DNA of 64,000 nucleotides from positions 22,870 through 86,869 of the forward strand of contig CAZSHG010000014.1 in NCBI GenBank assembly GCA_964606695.1, written 5' to 3'. Source of the stretch: CAZSHG01 sp964606695 [NCBI: uncultured bacterium]. Its GTDB lineage: Bacteria; UBP14; UBA6098. The position numbers and the translations under genes are program-made. Each line of letters begins with the position of its first letter. Within the stretch, counting starts at the first letter, position 1. Shown here one piece after another: positions 1 to 8,439 of this stretch. Below the pieces are notes generated by a model, which saw only the letters and a list, made by a program, of their open reading frames with translations, made no database searches and had not been told where the DNA came from.

Positions 1-1301
1 ATCTCGCCTTCTGATTGATCTGCTTTGATGAAACCATATCCGCAATTGACGTGGAGTTTACAGCCCGGAGTTGCAGTTGCGATACCTACATTTCCATCGT
101 TATCAACCATGAATTTAGTATCGCCGGAAGCGACAGTCCTAAACAGGTCGGTAGAATCGTTGTCCACGACGTATAGCCGCGCCGTTGGATAAAATGACCC
201 GATGCCTACATTGCCGTCGTTTTTGACTATGAACCGCGCATCCCCGGATAGTCCCGCAGAAAGTATATCGAGTGTATCGTCAACCGAGATGTGTAACTTC
301 GCGCTTGGATCAGACCTGTTAATTCCGACTCTTCCGTCATTTTTAACAGTAAAATGCGGATTGCCCGATACACGCACCAGTAAAGGGTCAACGGAATCGC
401 TCTCCTCTATATGAAATCGTGCACCGGGCGATAAGGTTCCAATTCCGACATTACCCATAGGCACGGCATACATGTCGTCGCCGTCAACATTCCAATCGCC
501 ATCGGCGGCACCGCCTGTAGAGGTTATTATAATCGAATCCGCATTCTGAAATAGCGAAACGTTCGAGCCGGCGACGAATATTGCGCTATCCGAAAGCCAT
601 GGATTGCCAGCAACATGTAATTTCTGGAAAGTGCCGCCTATGCCCAGAGGAATCCAGCTCGAGCCGTTGTAAACTCGTAAAAAGTCGAGAGCATCGTCAT
701 AATAAAGTTTCCCCCTATCGAGAGGGAGAGGTGGAGTAACCTGGGGTTGATAGACGACTGCAACAGGATCGATTTGCCCCACAACAGCCAAATCCCCGCC
801 TATGGCGACGTCTCCGGAAACATCGAGCTTAGCGTTTGGCGTTGTCGTTCCAATGCCGACGCTGTCGGATGGATTGGCCGTAAATATGATATTATCGAGT
901 CGCGTCCAGTCTCCGTCATCGCCTGAGATAATAGCGCTATCCGCAACTCCCGCCCGAAAAGTATAAGGAACCGATAAAAGTTGCATTCGTGGGATAAGAT
1001 CATCCGCCCCAACGGCGATTTCTAACCAATAATCCGTGTCGAATAGGAGGTTCAATGGATTAACCGATCCGAGTTCGACATTGAATAATCCCCTGATAAC
1101 CACAACGCTGTCTTGAGTTTCCTCCCAGAGAGGGACACCGCCGGTAGGCGAGGTGAATATTCTGAAAACCATGGGCAATGTGTCGTTAATGCCAATACCA
1201 GCAGGATTAGTTAGTTTTCCCTGATAGGTCATTCTCTGAGGAACCGCTAAAACCGAAACCGAAATTAATAGAATGATAACGGCAATAAGGAACTTTTTCA
1301 T
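1..1301 (-). CDS. Secreted 'GIGT-repeat' protein, 3' end outside the window
   Basis: The gene starts at ATG 1301 behind a strong GGAGGAGAA ribosome site and stays open to base 1, so the C-terminus is missing. The first 20 or so residues (MKKFLIAVIILLISVSVLA) are a signal peptide. Next comes a MTYQGKLTNPAG segment and a domain ending near an SVPYTFRAG motif, then several repeats of the form VGIGTxxPxAKLHV (for example VGIGTTTPNAKLDVSG). This architecture is common in secreted or surface proteins of FCB bacteria and resembles the repeat region of phage tail fibres. Function is unknown; a surface fibre or stalk is a reasonable inference. There are 433 visible codons. Confidence 0.85.
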   Translation of the reverse strand, partial: MKKFLIAVIILLISVSVLAVPQRMTYQGKLTNPAGIGINDTLPMVFRIFTSPTGGVPLWEETQDSVVVIRGLFNVELGSVNPLNLLFDTDYWLEIAVGADDLIPRMQLLSVPYTFRAGVADSAIISGDDGDWTRLDNIIFTANPSDSVGIGTTTPNAKLDVSGDVAIGGDLAVVGQIDPVAVVYQPQVTPPLPLDRGKLYYDDALDFLRVYNGSSWIPLGIGGTFQKLHVAGNPWLSDSAIFVAGSNVSLFQNADSIIITSTGGAADGDWNVDGDDMYAVPMGNVGIGTLSPGARFHIEESDSVDPLLVRVSGNPHFTVKNDGRVGINRSDPSAKLHISVDDTLDILSAGLSGDARFIVKNDGNVGIGSFYPTARLYVVDNDSTDLFRTVASGDTKFMVDNDGNVGIATATPGCKLHVNCGYGFIKADQSEGE

Positions 1302-2058
1302 TTCTCCTCCAATGATATTTATTCAATCCTCATCATTCACTTATAGTAAGTTAGCTTTTGAATAATCCTTGCGCAAGTTATTTACTTAACCGGTTTATTA
1401 ACGGCATATGCCTGATGCGTTGATAAGGCTGGTAATTGCCACACAGATTCTATCATCTGGTTCAAGGACAAACCTTCGACTTCTTACAGAAAAGCTGAAC
1501 GAAATAACCCTTCTCGCATAATTTAATTCTGGAGAAGAACGTGGAACACAAACTTTTTTCCTTGGTTCCAGCGCTCCGGGGCGTGGGCGATGGTATTTTC
1601 GAGGTGGTTTTGCCCAAAAAGCGGGTGGTGGGAGGCAAACTACCGGTGGTCGGGCACAATCGAGGGATGGTTTCGTGCAAAAAGTTCCTCGGATGACCGT
1701 GACCACCGCTCGGATGGATTAGACCACGCCTCGACCATGGCCGGCCACCCCTCTTTGGGAAAGAGGGAAATAACGCCCCTGTGTCCCCCCTTGACAGGGG
1801 GGATTTTATATTAGATTTCTCCCTTCGGTTCGAAATGACAACGTAGGGGCGAATCTCGTATTCGCCCGCGAAAAGGAACACGTGATTCCCGTTTCGGAGG
1901 ACGTGATTTCGACATATCCACGGGCTTTTGCGGGTAATAGTGTATTTTATCGTATATGGCAATTAAAACGGGCAATATTCAATGAGCAATGAGTAATTAA
2001 CATTAAAAAAAACCTCCCGTGCGGGAAGAGGCTTTTTTGTCTCCCTCTCCTTCGGAAT
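1302..2058. repeat. Gene-poor spacer with palindromic interspersed repeats
   Basis: No convincing gene lies here. Short open frames on both strands translate into repeat-like sequence and have no ribosome site. I see three hairpins: 1749-1767 (CCCTCTTT/AAAGAGGG), 1785-1802 (six C, TTGACA, six G) and 1842-1867 (GGGGCGAAT/ATTCGCCC). The last one reappears exactly, in inverted orientation, at 63498-63523. The cluster looks like remnants of REP-type or MITE-type elements. Confidence 0.6.
2004..2037 (-). terminator. Rho-independent terminator
   Basis: Read on the minus strand, a stem of CCTC/CCCG pairing with CGGG/GAGG (two-base bulge) is followed by a long T run. It lies about 20 bases past the stop of the C39-like gene ending at 2059. 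Confidence 0.7.
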
Positions 2059-3588
2059 TTATTTAAGATACAGTATTCGTTTGGTCGCGGTGGCGGTCGG
2101 CGATGTCGCTTTGATAAGATAGACGCCGGAGGGCTGGGATTCTTCGGGTATCCAGACGGATTCGAGCCCTGAGCCTGTTGAAGGGCGGTTTACTATGCCA
2201 CTGGCAGACACTTCGACAAGCTCAGTGTCCGCTATTTTCCTTCCAACAATGTCGTAGATTTCGATGCGGGCGGGCGCGTCCACATTTATCCTCACTGCGG
2301 AATTGAAGGGGTTCGGGGAGACATGGATATCGAATTGTTCTGGCATGGAACCGTGTTCGGAAACGCCGAGGTATGGATCGCCGGGGCTTTCGGAGATTAC
2401 GCCGGTGATTGCGGCGCGTTTGCCGCGGATTCTCATCCTGCCATAGCTATCGATATAGATGTCGAGAGGTTCTTGAATGGTTCGAGTTGTATCGGCTCTT
2501 GCCTGTCGGCGGTCGTGTTTGATTTTGATGGTCTTTTTGCCACTTGCGGTTTCTTCGATACCGGACACAACTGCGGCGTGTCCCCATGTTCTTCCTGATG
2601 CCTTCTTACCGTGATATAGAATCTCGACGTCCTCGGAATCGGCGATTTCGGATTTCAACCATTCCCACGTCGGGTATGGGTTGGTCAGGTCCCCCTGATT
2701 TTTCGCCACCGAAGGTCCTGACGGCGCGACGACATCTCCCGAATCGCGCGGGAGATAATAGGATTGGAATTTAACCTGGATATTCAGCCCATGCGCGTGG
2801 ATATAATCGAGTTTTCCCTCGATAAGTTGCCTTGTCGTAACGCCTTCGTTTCTCTCCCTGCCCATCCTTCCGCTAAGTTCCTCCATAACCTCGCGCAGGC
2901 TCTCGGGAATATCGACATCGTCGCTGACGTCGGAGAGCCATTTCAGGCTGTTCGCCGCAGATGCCGGTCCGCATGCGTTTTTGTCGCCCGCGTAGGTAGG
3001 TGTATCGGGATGAGAGCCGTCGTCGAGGTCGATATTTTTCATTCGGCAACCTCGATATTCGAGTTCGGTTATCGTATCGCCTTCAACGAATTCGGGATGT
3101 GCGGAATCTGGTTCGAGTCCGGGTATCGTATCGGGAAATTCCATACCGCCGGGATCGTTGGTGAATGTGTCCGCCATTGTCCAGTCATATATGGAAGGAA
3201 TGGGGAATTCCAGCAGTGCAGTATCGGAGAGATAGCACCTATATCCAATTTCTTCGTAAGGATAACCGGGCATGCCTCCGAGTTGAGTCAAATCGAATAC
3301 ATAGGAGATATACTGGAAAGACTCTATCCAGGAGGCATCGGGAAGATATATATTTCGAACGATCCAGTGCGGATCCATCCCGTAGCAGGGACAGACCATA
3401 TTCAAATAATATGGAAAGACGTCAGGTGTATAGCCGAAGGTAACCAACGCCTGTGTCGAAAATGGAATATCGTCTCCCCCGGTAACATCGTTCATTTGAT
3501 CGAATCGAATGTATTCGGGCGTCCATACCCAGTATGCCATCACAACAGCACATGAGATTAACAAAATAAAGATTACTGATTTGGTCAT
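2059..3588 (-). CDS. Secreted C39-like cysteine peptidase with T9SS sorting domain
   Basis: The 509-residue protein starts at ATG 3588 behind TAAGGAGATAGG. It has a signal peptide (MTKSVIFILLISCAVVMAYW), an unassigned N-terminal half, and a papain-fold C39-like domain in the middle with KNACGPASAANSLKWL (catalytic Cys) and TWGHAAVVSGI (catalytic His). The last 85 or so residues (HVSPNPFNSAVRI ... GVYLIKA ... KRILYLK) are a T9SS-type C-terminal sorting domain, so export and attachment to the cell surface is likely. The sorting domain is interrupted by a translated palindromic repeat at 2167-2227 (TELVEVSA ... RPSTGSG), and a related half-repeat lies at 3081-3102 (AHPEFVEG). The substrate is unknown. 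Confidence 0.85.
   Translation of the reverse strand: MTKSVIFILLISCAVVMAYWVWTPEYIRFDQMNDVTGGDDIPFSTQALVTFGYTPDVFPYYLNMVCPCYGMDPHWIVRNIYLPDASWIESFQYISYVFDLTQLGGMPGYPYEEIGYRCYLSDTALLEFPIPSIYDWTMADTFTNDPGGMEFPDTIPGLEPDSAHPEFVEGDTITELEYRGCRMKNIDLDDGSHPDTPTYAGDKNACGPASAANSLKWLSDVSDDVDIPESLREVMEELSGRMGRERNEGVTTRQLIEGKLDYIHAHGLNIQVKFQSYYLPRDSGDVVAPSGPSVAKNQGDLTNPYPTWEWLKSEIADSEDVEILYHGKKASGRTWGHAAVVSGIEETASGKKTIKIKHDRRQARADTTRTIQEPLDIYIDSYGRMRIRGKRAAITGVISESPGDPYLGVSEHGSMPEQFDIHVSPNPFNSAVRINVDAPARIEIYDIVGRKIADTELVEVSASGIVNRPSTGSGLESVWIPEESQPSGVYLIKATSPTATATKRILYLK
2167..2227. repeat. Palindromic interspersed repeat inside coding sequence
   Basis: Two 15-base arms (2169-2183 and 2211-2225) are inverted copies with two mismatches, of the CTTCGACAAGCTCAG type that is widespread in environmental bacterial genomes. 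The element is read through in frame by the C39-like gene and adds residues to its T9SS domain. Confidence 0.75.
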
Positions 3589-3703
3589 CCTATCTCCTTA
3601 GCGTTATTTCATTTTTTGGAATATATTTTGTAAATGAATCGTGAGCAAGTTCTTTTTTAACGAACCGGATAGTAATTGTGTAATAATCGATGAAAGTTAC
3701 AAC

Positions 3704-3731
3704 TTGACTGGAAAACAAATTTCCTTAAATT
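3704..3731 (+). promoter_or_regulatory. Probable sigma-70-type promoter
   Basis: TTGACT (3704-3709), 16-base spacer, TAAATT (3726-3731). It lies inside the longest possible reading frame of the downstream protease, which supports the start at 3770 rather than 3641. Confidence 0.5.
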
Positions 3732-3769
3732 ATAACGACAAAATAGTAATCCTGATTGGAGGATCCGGG

Positions 3770-5389
3770 ATGAAGATGAAATCGTTGTTTTTACTGCCTT
3801 TGCTGGCAATTACACTCAGCGCAATAATGCCCAATTATTCCGATGCACACCTCGCCACTACTTCCGACCTAATAATAGTAGGGCGGATTTTCGAGAAAGG
3901 CTACGGCGAGTTCATTCAGGGGCACAATGTTTGCACACCCTGGGAAGTCGAAATCGAGGATGTAATCGCCGGAACGAGCGGTTCTCCGATCACATTCTAC
4001 ACTCAGGGCGGCCAGTTGCCCTATTCCAACAATAAATTATGGGTCGAGGATCAGGCATTGCCAGTTAGAGGTCAGCGCGCGCTTATGTTCCTGGAAAAGC
4101 TCGACGACCAATGGTTTGTCAACGGCCTTTTCCTCGGCTACCGACCTGTCATCAATAATAAAGTCGAAGGAATACCGCTTGAAAAATACAGGAATTACAT
4201 TAAACGACTTGCAGATGGCGAGGATATTCCCAAACCAAGTTTGGAAACGCCCCCAACCGTTTCTTCCATGTCGATTTCGGGATTTACGCCGACAATCGGC
4301 CCGGCGGGCGATGGAAGCGTGACCGTTACTATTAATGGCTCCGGTTTCGGAAGCTCGGAAGGCACTGTCGAATTTACATATTATCAATGGCCGGGTTACG
4401 ATCCGACCTTCCTTGACCCATCCTGGACGACAATCAGCTACTGGAGCGACACGGAAATCCACACCGATGTTCCCCCACACGCTTCTTCCGGGCCTATTCG
4501 AGTTACGCCTACAAGCGGACCCGCTCAGGTTAGTTCGTCGGATTTTGAAGTTACTTTCGGGTATTATTTGAAACTCTGGCCACCCGCTACGCCGGTTTAT
4601 GTAACGTTGACTCATAACGACGCAACCTATCCGGTTCCGGGTTGTGGACCGGCTATGGAAAGCGCACTCGAAACGTGGAGCACTGCCGGTGCATGGTTTA
4701 GATACATCTGGGGCGGCACGACGACCGACGCCGATCCTCAATTCGACGGTGGTAGCAACGGGAACAATTCGATGCACTTCGGGATTTTCCCCGGCTCTTC
4801 GCCGCCACTCGGTATATGTCAGATTTATTATGGTTGGCCGATTACGGAAATATATGAGATGGATATCCGGTTCAACGACGAGGAAGATTGGTCGGCGGGG
4901 GACCCAGTAACTGCAAATGACGTAGAATCAATCGCCCTTCACGAAGCCGGTCACGGCTTGCAACTACTCGATGTTTATGGAATTCTGGATTTAGGCGAAG
5001 TTATGTATGGTGTTTCCATGACTGGCTCATCTAATAGAACTCTTTCCACCGATGACAACGATGGGATTATCTATATTTACGGTTCCGACGGATCGACCGA
5101 AATTCTGCAATCCAATAAAAATGAAAATGAAATGGATTTGAAAATAGCCGGGAATCCCGTGCGGAATTCGGCGTCCATAACTCTGGAACTTGGCGTGCAA
5201 CAGAATATTGAGATAGAGGTATTCGATATGCTCGGTCGGAAAATCTCAACGCCGTTCAAGGGGAATCTGAAGGAGGGCGTTCATTCTTTCGTCTGGCAAC
5301 CGGAAAATGGAACGGCTAACGGCGTCTATTTCCTGAAGATAAATTCTGAAAGAGAAACGATAACCCGAAAACTTCTTGTGCTGGAATAG
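3770..5389 (+). CDS. Secreted metzincin-like zinc protease with IPT/TIG and T9SS domains
   Basis: I place the start at ATG 3770, behind GGAGGATCCGGG and directly before a signal peptide (MKMKSLFLLPLLAITLSAIM); the frame is open back to 3641 but lacks a signal there. The 539-residue protein has an N-terminal domain, an IPT/TIG immunoglobulin-like domain (about residues 165-260, beginning near SMSISGFTPTIGPAGDG), a zinc protease core with HEAGHGLQLLD at about residue 391 and a VMYG Met-turn, and a T9SS-type C-terminal domain. The third zinc ligand would be Asp, as in snapalysin-type metzincins. Probably an exported surface or extracellular protease. It is divergent from the C39-like gene. Confidence 0.85.
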   Translation: MKMKSLFLLPLLAITLSAIMPNYSDAHLATTSDLIIVGRIFEKGYGEFIQGHNVCTPWEVEIEDVIAGTSGSPITFYTQGGQLPYSNNKLWVEDQALPVRGQRALMFLEKLDDQWFVNGLFLGYRPVINNKVEGIPLEKYRNYIKRLADGEDIPKPSLETPPTVSSMSISGFTPTIGPAGDGSVTVTINGSGFGSSEGTVEFTYYQWPGYDPTFLDPSWTTISYWSDTEIHTDVPPHASSGPIRVTPTSGPAQVSSSDFEVTFGYYLKLWPPATPVYVTLTHNDATYPVPGCGPAMESALETWSTAGAWFRYIWGGTTTDADPQFDGGSNGNNSMHFGIFPGSSPPLGICQIYYGWPITEIYEMDIRFNDEEDWSAGDPVTANDVESIALHEAGHGLQLLDVYGILDLGEVMYGVSMTGSSNRTLSTDDNDGIIYIYGSDGSTEILQSNKNENEMDLKIAGNPVRNSASITLELGVQQNIEIEVFDMLGRKISTPFKGNLKEGVHSFVWQPENGTANGVYFLKINSERETITRKLLVLE

Positions 5390-5395
5390 CCAGAA

Positions 5396-5426
5396 GAAAG
5401 GCCCCGGAGATAACCGGGGCCTTTAT
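5396..5426. terminator. Bidirectional terminator hairpin
   Basis: GGCCCCGG (5400-5407) pairs with CCGGGGCC (5414-5421) around a short loop, flanked by A-rich and T-rich runs. It lies between two converging genes and can serve both. Confidence 0.85.
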
Positions 5427-5443
5427 ATTTCTCTGATTTTAAC

Positions 5444-6253
5444 CTAATTCTCGTTCTTCCAGGGGTCTTTACTTTCGGGGATAGATATCCGCCGACTCAC
5501 GGAACTTCCAGTTCTAATTGATCCACGAGCTACGTATTCCGAAATAGGTATCGTAATCCGGGTGTTCGGATGATCCGTCATCTCCAGCGTAATGGACGCG
5601 ACTATCCCGTGGGATTCAGCCAATCTCGTAACGCGAAGAGTTTCTTCTTCCTTTGGACCGATAGTCTTCTCCTCCCACGACAATTTCACCCTGTCCGGCT
5701 GGTAGTCCACTACTTTGACTTCGCGTTTGGCCGCCACCCGGTTAGTAAGGGTAATATCGACATATTCCATTGAATCGGAGAATTCGATTTTATATGGCGA
5801 GGCTCCTAATTCGCCGTAGCTGAATGGATCGGAGGTAGTATCCGTATAGGTGCTGAACATCAATCGGTAATTGGGCGTGTTTTCTTCAGCAAGAAATAAT
5901 GTGATGGTCGCGGATTTCTTTGCTTTTCCGCGATATCCGCCGGAATTAAATCTCAATTCTATAGGTATAGTCTCTCCCGCATGGGCAACTGTTTCCTGTA
6001 GCGGGGCTTTCGTGCATCCGCAATGCGGTCGAATCCTTTGAACCAGGACCGAGTCGCCGCCCGCGTTAGTGAGTTTATATACATGAGTAACGGTCGATCC
6101 CTTCGGTATTCGCCCAAAGTTGAAATCCTCGCTGTCGAATTGGGGTTTTGCCGGTCCGGTCGGGACTCCTGCGCAACTATAAATAACCAATCCCGCAAGA
6201 GTCAGGAGCGCAATTTGAATTAGTAATTTCATTTCAGTCTCTATCCTTTTCAT
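5444..6253 (-). CDS. DUF1573-family lipoprotein
   Basis: The protein of up to 269 residues has a lipobox (LVIYSCAG), so it is probably a lipoprotein. Residues about 40-130 match the DUF1573 pattern: FNFGRIPKGSTVTHVYKLTN, then PHCGCTKAP, then IPIELRFNSGGYRGK. DUF1573 domains are immunoglobulin-like and common in the periplasm or outer membrane of FCB bacteria; no activity is established. Two starts are possible: ATG 6253 with a weak GAAGG site, or ATG 6232, which begins directly at the signal peptide (MKLLIQIALL). The C-terminal half is a second beta-rich segment with no recognised family. Confidence 0.8.
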   Translation of the reverse strand: MKRIETEMKLLIQIALLTLAGLVIYSCAGVPTGPAKPQFDSEDFNFGRIPKGSTVTHVYKLTNAGGDSVLVQRIRPHCGCTKAPLQETVAHAGETIPIELRFNSGGYRGKAKKSATITLFLAEENTPNYRLMFSTYTDTTSDPFSYGELGASPYKIEFSDSMEYVDITLTNRVAAKREVKVVDYQPDRVKLSWEEKTIGPKEEETLRVTRLAESHGIVASITLEMTDHPNTRITIPISEYVARGSIRTGSSVSRRISIPESKDPWKNEN

Positions 6254-6268
6254 TACAAATTACCTTCG

Positions 6269-6607
6269 TTATTTATTGGGAATCAAACATAGAAAAACTA
6301 AATCGTCGTCACCGTCGTTTATAAACTGATGAAGAGAATTCGCCTCGACGTAAGCGAAAGTCCCCGGTTTAAGTGGATATTCCTTTCCTTGGTAGAATAG
6401 TATCCCCTTGCCGTCGAGAACGAAAACCTCATGTTCGTTGTCGTGAGTATGACGGGGCGTGTGTCCGCCTTTACCGACAGTAAATCTTCTCATCGAGAAA
6501 TTCGGCGCTCCGTCATCGGGGGATATAAGAACCTGTTTGCCGACATCTTTCGCGCCCTCCATATCGACATGCGAAATCGCTATTTCACCATGATGTAGCG
6601 TTTTCAT
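6269..6607 (-). CDS. Cupin-domain protein
   Basis: This 112-residue single-domain protein starts at ATG 6607 behind AGAGGAGAAAGA. It carries both cupin motifs: RHTHDNEHEVFVLDGKG (His metal ligands and Glu) and PGTFAYVEANSLHQFIN. Such small cupins bind a metal ion and may be dioxygenases, isomerases or sensors; the substrate cannot be predicted. The start lies inside the end of the upstream membrane-protein gene (23-base overlap), so the two are probably translationally coupled. Confidence 0.85.
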   Translation of the reverse strand: MKTLHHGEIAISHVDMEGAKDVGKQVLISPDDGAPNFSMRRFTVGKGGHTPRHTHDNEHEVFVLDGKGILFYQGKEYPLKPGTFAYVEANSLHQFINDGDDDLVFLCLIPNK

Positions 6608-7025
6608 TCTTTCTCCTCTTTCTGCTTTCAGTAATTATTTCGTCCAGAGATAACCGAACCGATGCGCCTATAACCACGCCAATCCAGATGGAAAAATATA
6701 TTCCAATGCCCGTCAGGATTATCCCGGACGAACTCGATATTATAACGAACAGCAATGCTCCGCAGATCGCTCCGGTTATGGTATAGGCTGAATAGACGAA
6801 TAAGCCCGACCGAATCCTCCTGCGTAACCACTCCCCAATCAGAACGCCGAAAAAACCCACGATTGCGGACGGCGTAAGGACATGGAGAATAATACGAGAT
6901 ATCGATTCACTCCGGGGAAACTCGACTAACATGAAGCCGACGCTGAATATTAATCCGACGATTGCGCCCCGCAGGAAATCTTTCCATCCGTTTTTAACGC
7001 TTTTATTCTTTGCGTCGTCCGGCAA
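6585..7025 (-). CDS. Small integral membrane protein of unknown function
   Basis: The frame of 146 codons gives about four hydrophobic helices (for example GAIVGLIFSVGFMLVEF and AICGALLFVIISSSSGIIL) and a basic C-terminus (ESRKRRKNE). The only usable start is TTG 7025, within the end of the upstream gene and with no clear ribosome site, so translation is probably coupled. I do not recognise a family. It overlaps the neighbours on both sides by 23 bases each. Confidence 0.6.
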   Translation of the reverse strand: MPDDAKNKSVKNGWKDFLRGAIVGLIFSVGFMLVEFPRSESISRIILHVLTPSAIVGFFGVLIGEWLRRRIRSGLFVYSAYTITGAICGALLFVIISSSSGIILTGIGIYFSIWIGVVIGASVRLSLDEIITESRKRRKNENATSW

Positions 7026-7506
7026 TTTTCGAAAACCCGCGTCCGACTACGAATAGCGAAATGATCCACATTATTAACACGATTAATCTCCACACAAACG
7101 CCATAAACATCCCTATGAAGGCAAATTCCCAGGGCTTATCCATTTCAATTGCGGAATTATGATGACCCCAGGGCATATAGACGCCGTGTGGTTGGTTTCT
7201 TTTATAATCGAAATCGTGATCCGCCCATTGCGTTTTAGCTCGACGCTCCATTCTTTCCGAGCGCGGCAGTTCTTCATTAAGCCGTTTGCGAACGGCCTTG
7301 ATAACCACTTCTCGCGGGATGTCTTTATCTATACCCTCCAGAGCTTCATCTACAATAGCTTCGATATCGATCTCGACTTCGATATCCTCCAGGTCTTTAG
7401 AGATAACCGTATCTTCGTCGGCTACAATTACTTTACCGGTTGCGACCGCCTGTCCGGCCACAAATAATACGGTAAAGAGCATTATAGCGAATACGAGTCT
7501 CTTCAT
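7003..7506 (-). CDS. Exported or membrane-anchored protein of unknown function
   Basis: I choose ATG 7506 (AAAAGGAGTGATT upstream, good spacing); the GTG at 7512 would sit directly on the ribosome site. The product of 167 residues has a signal peptide (MKRLVFAIMLFTVLFVAGQAVA), an acidic stretch (IEVEIDIEAIVDEALEGID), a basic and His-rich middle (PHGVYMPWGHHNS), a transmembrane helix (FVWRLIVLIMWIISLFVV) and a basic tail. No family recognised. It is probably first in a run with the membrane protein and the cupin. Confidence 0.7.
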   Translation of the reverse strand: MKRLVFAIMLFTVLFVAGQAVATGKVIVADEDTVISKDLEDIEVEIDIEAIVDEALEGIDKDIPREVVIKAVRKRLNEELPRSERMERRAKTQWADHDFDYKRNQPHGVYMPWGHHNSAIEMDKPWEFAFIGMFMAFVWRLIVLIMWIISLFVVGRGFSKIAGRRKE

Positions 7507-7593
7507 AATCACTCCTTTTCGTCTTCAATTAAACATAACTTCGACGCTTAATAAGCAAATAACAGGCCATTAGCTATACATATCGGTAAAAAA

Positions 7594-8439
7594 TCAGGGA
7601 AAGTAATGGACTCGAACGAACCGCGCGGACTTCTCTATTTCGGGCGTTTCTACCCATAAAATATACTCGCTATTTCGGGAAATTGAATCCCGTAAATCGG
7701 CGTCCATCATTATGGTAACATCCTCAAAACCGCCCGGTTGGATAAGCAGTTCTTCTTTATCCAATTCGATACCGTCGCCCAATATACCTCTGACAAAACC
7801 ACGCGTGAGTTCGACCTGCAGTCTTTCAGTGTTAGGAGGAATATCTAATCGCGTTAACGCCTTCAGGGCGTGTTCGTGATTATTGTAAATCCTGACAACT
7901 CCAACTCCGGCGCTATCCAGATTAATTCTGGAAGGGGCAACTGATAACGGATATCCGTCGGGTTTGGTAAATCTGTCTTTCGAGGGAGACGTCTCGAGGA
8001 GATATGAACCCACCAGCACCGCCTGGAACATCCCGTTGGCTTCCTGCGGCATGACTCTGAGTTGAACGAGAAAATGCCTGTTAAGAAGAGAAGAATCTTC
8101 CGGAAATTCGATCAACAGCCTTCTGGTAACCGGTTTATCCGGTTCGACGTAAACGACGCCCTCTCCCCCAATCTTAAAATAACCGGCCTCCGGTATTTCC
8201 TCATAGCCGTCGAGCCAATCATCTCTAACTTCGCCCGGCTTGAGAGGAGTAGCCGTAAAATATTTAGCTATCGTGTCGTTTTCAGAAAGCCGTATAACCA
8301 GCGGAACACCCAGATCGAATTCCGTGCCAACAGGTATATTCTGGGCTGTAAAAGCCGCCGGGCTCATACGTATGGCAAAAACGCCCCCCGCGATAACGGC
8401 GAGGAGCGTTATCAATCTGATTAAGGGATTTAGACGCAT
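7594..8439 (-). CDS. Periplasmic/secreted beta-sandwich protein of a three-gene cassette
   Basis: The start is ATG 8439, overlapping the stop of the upstream gene as TGATG, so the genes are coupled. The 281-residue product has a signal peptide (MRLNPLIRLITLLAVIAGGVFA) and two beta-rich halves; the first begins with a mature N-terminus of the type IRMSPAAFTAQ, reminiscent of immunoglobulin-like chaperone or WxL-partner proteins, without a clear family match. It sits after two paralogous small secreted proteins and may act as their assembly partner; this is inference from gene order only. Confidence 0.75.
   Translation of the reverse strand: MRLNPLIRLITLLAVIAGGVFAIRMSPAAFTAQNIPVGTEFDLGVPLVIRLSENDTIAKYFTATPLKPGEVRDDWLDGYEEIPEAGYFKIGGEGVVYVEPDKPVTRRLLIEFPEDSSLLNRHFLVQLRVMPQEANGMFQAVLVGSYLLETSPSKDRFTKPDGYPLSVAPSRINLDSAGVGVVRIYNNHEHALKALTRLDIPPNTERLQVELTRGFVRGILGDGIELDKEELLIQPGGFEDVTIMMDADLRDSISRNSEYILWVETPEIEKSARFVRVHYFP

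Noticed and set aside
1462-1962. 166-codon minus-strand frame in the gene-poor spacer
   Set aside because: Its product is translated palindromic repeat sequence, there is no ribosome site, and overlapping frames on the other strand are equally open.
2764-3555. 263-codon plus-strand frame
   Set aside because: It lies opposite the C39-like peptidase gene, which has a signal peptide, catalytic motifs and a ribosome site; the plus-strand frame has none.
4037-4777. 246-codon minus-strand frame
   Set aside because: Shadow of the zinc protease gene, rich in Arg and without domain features.
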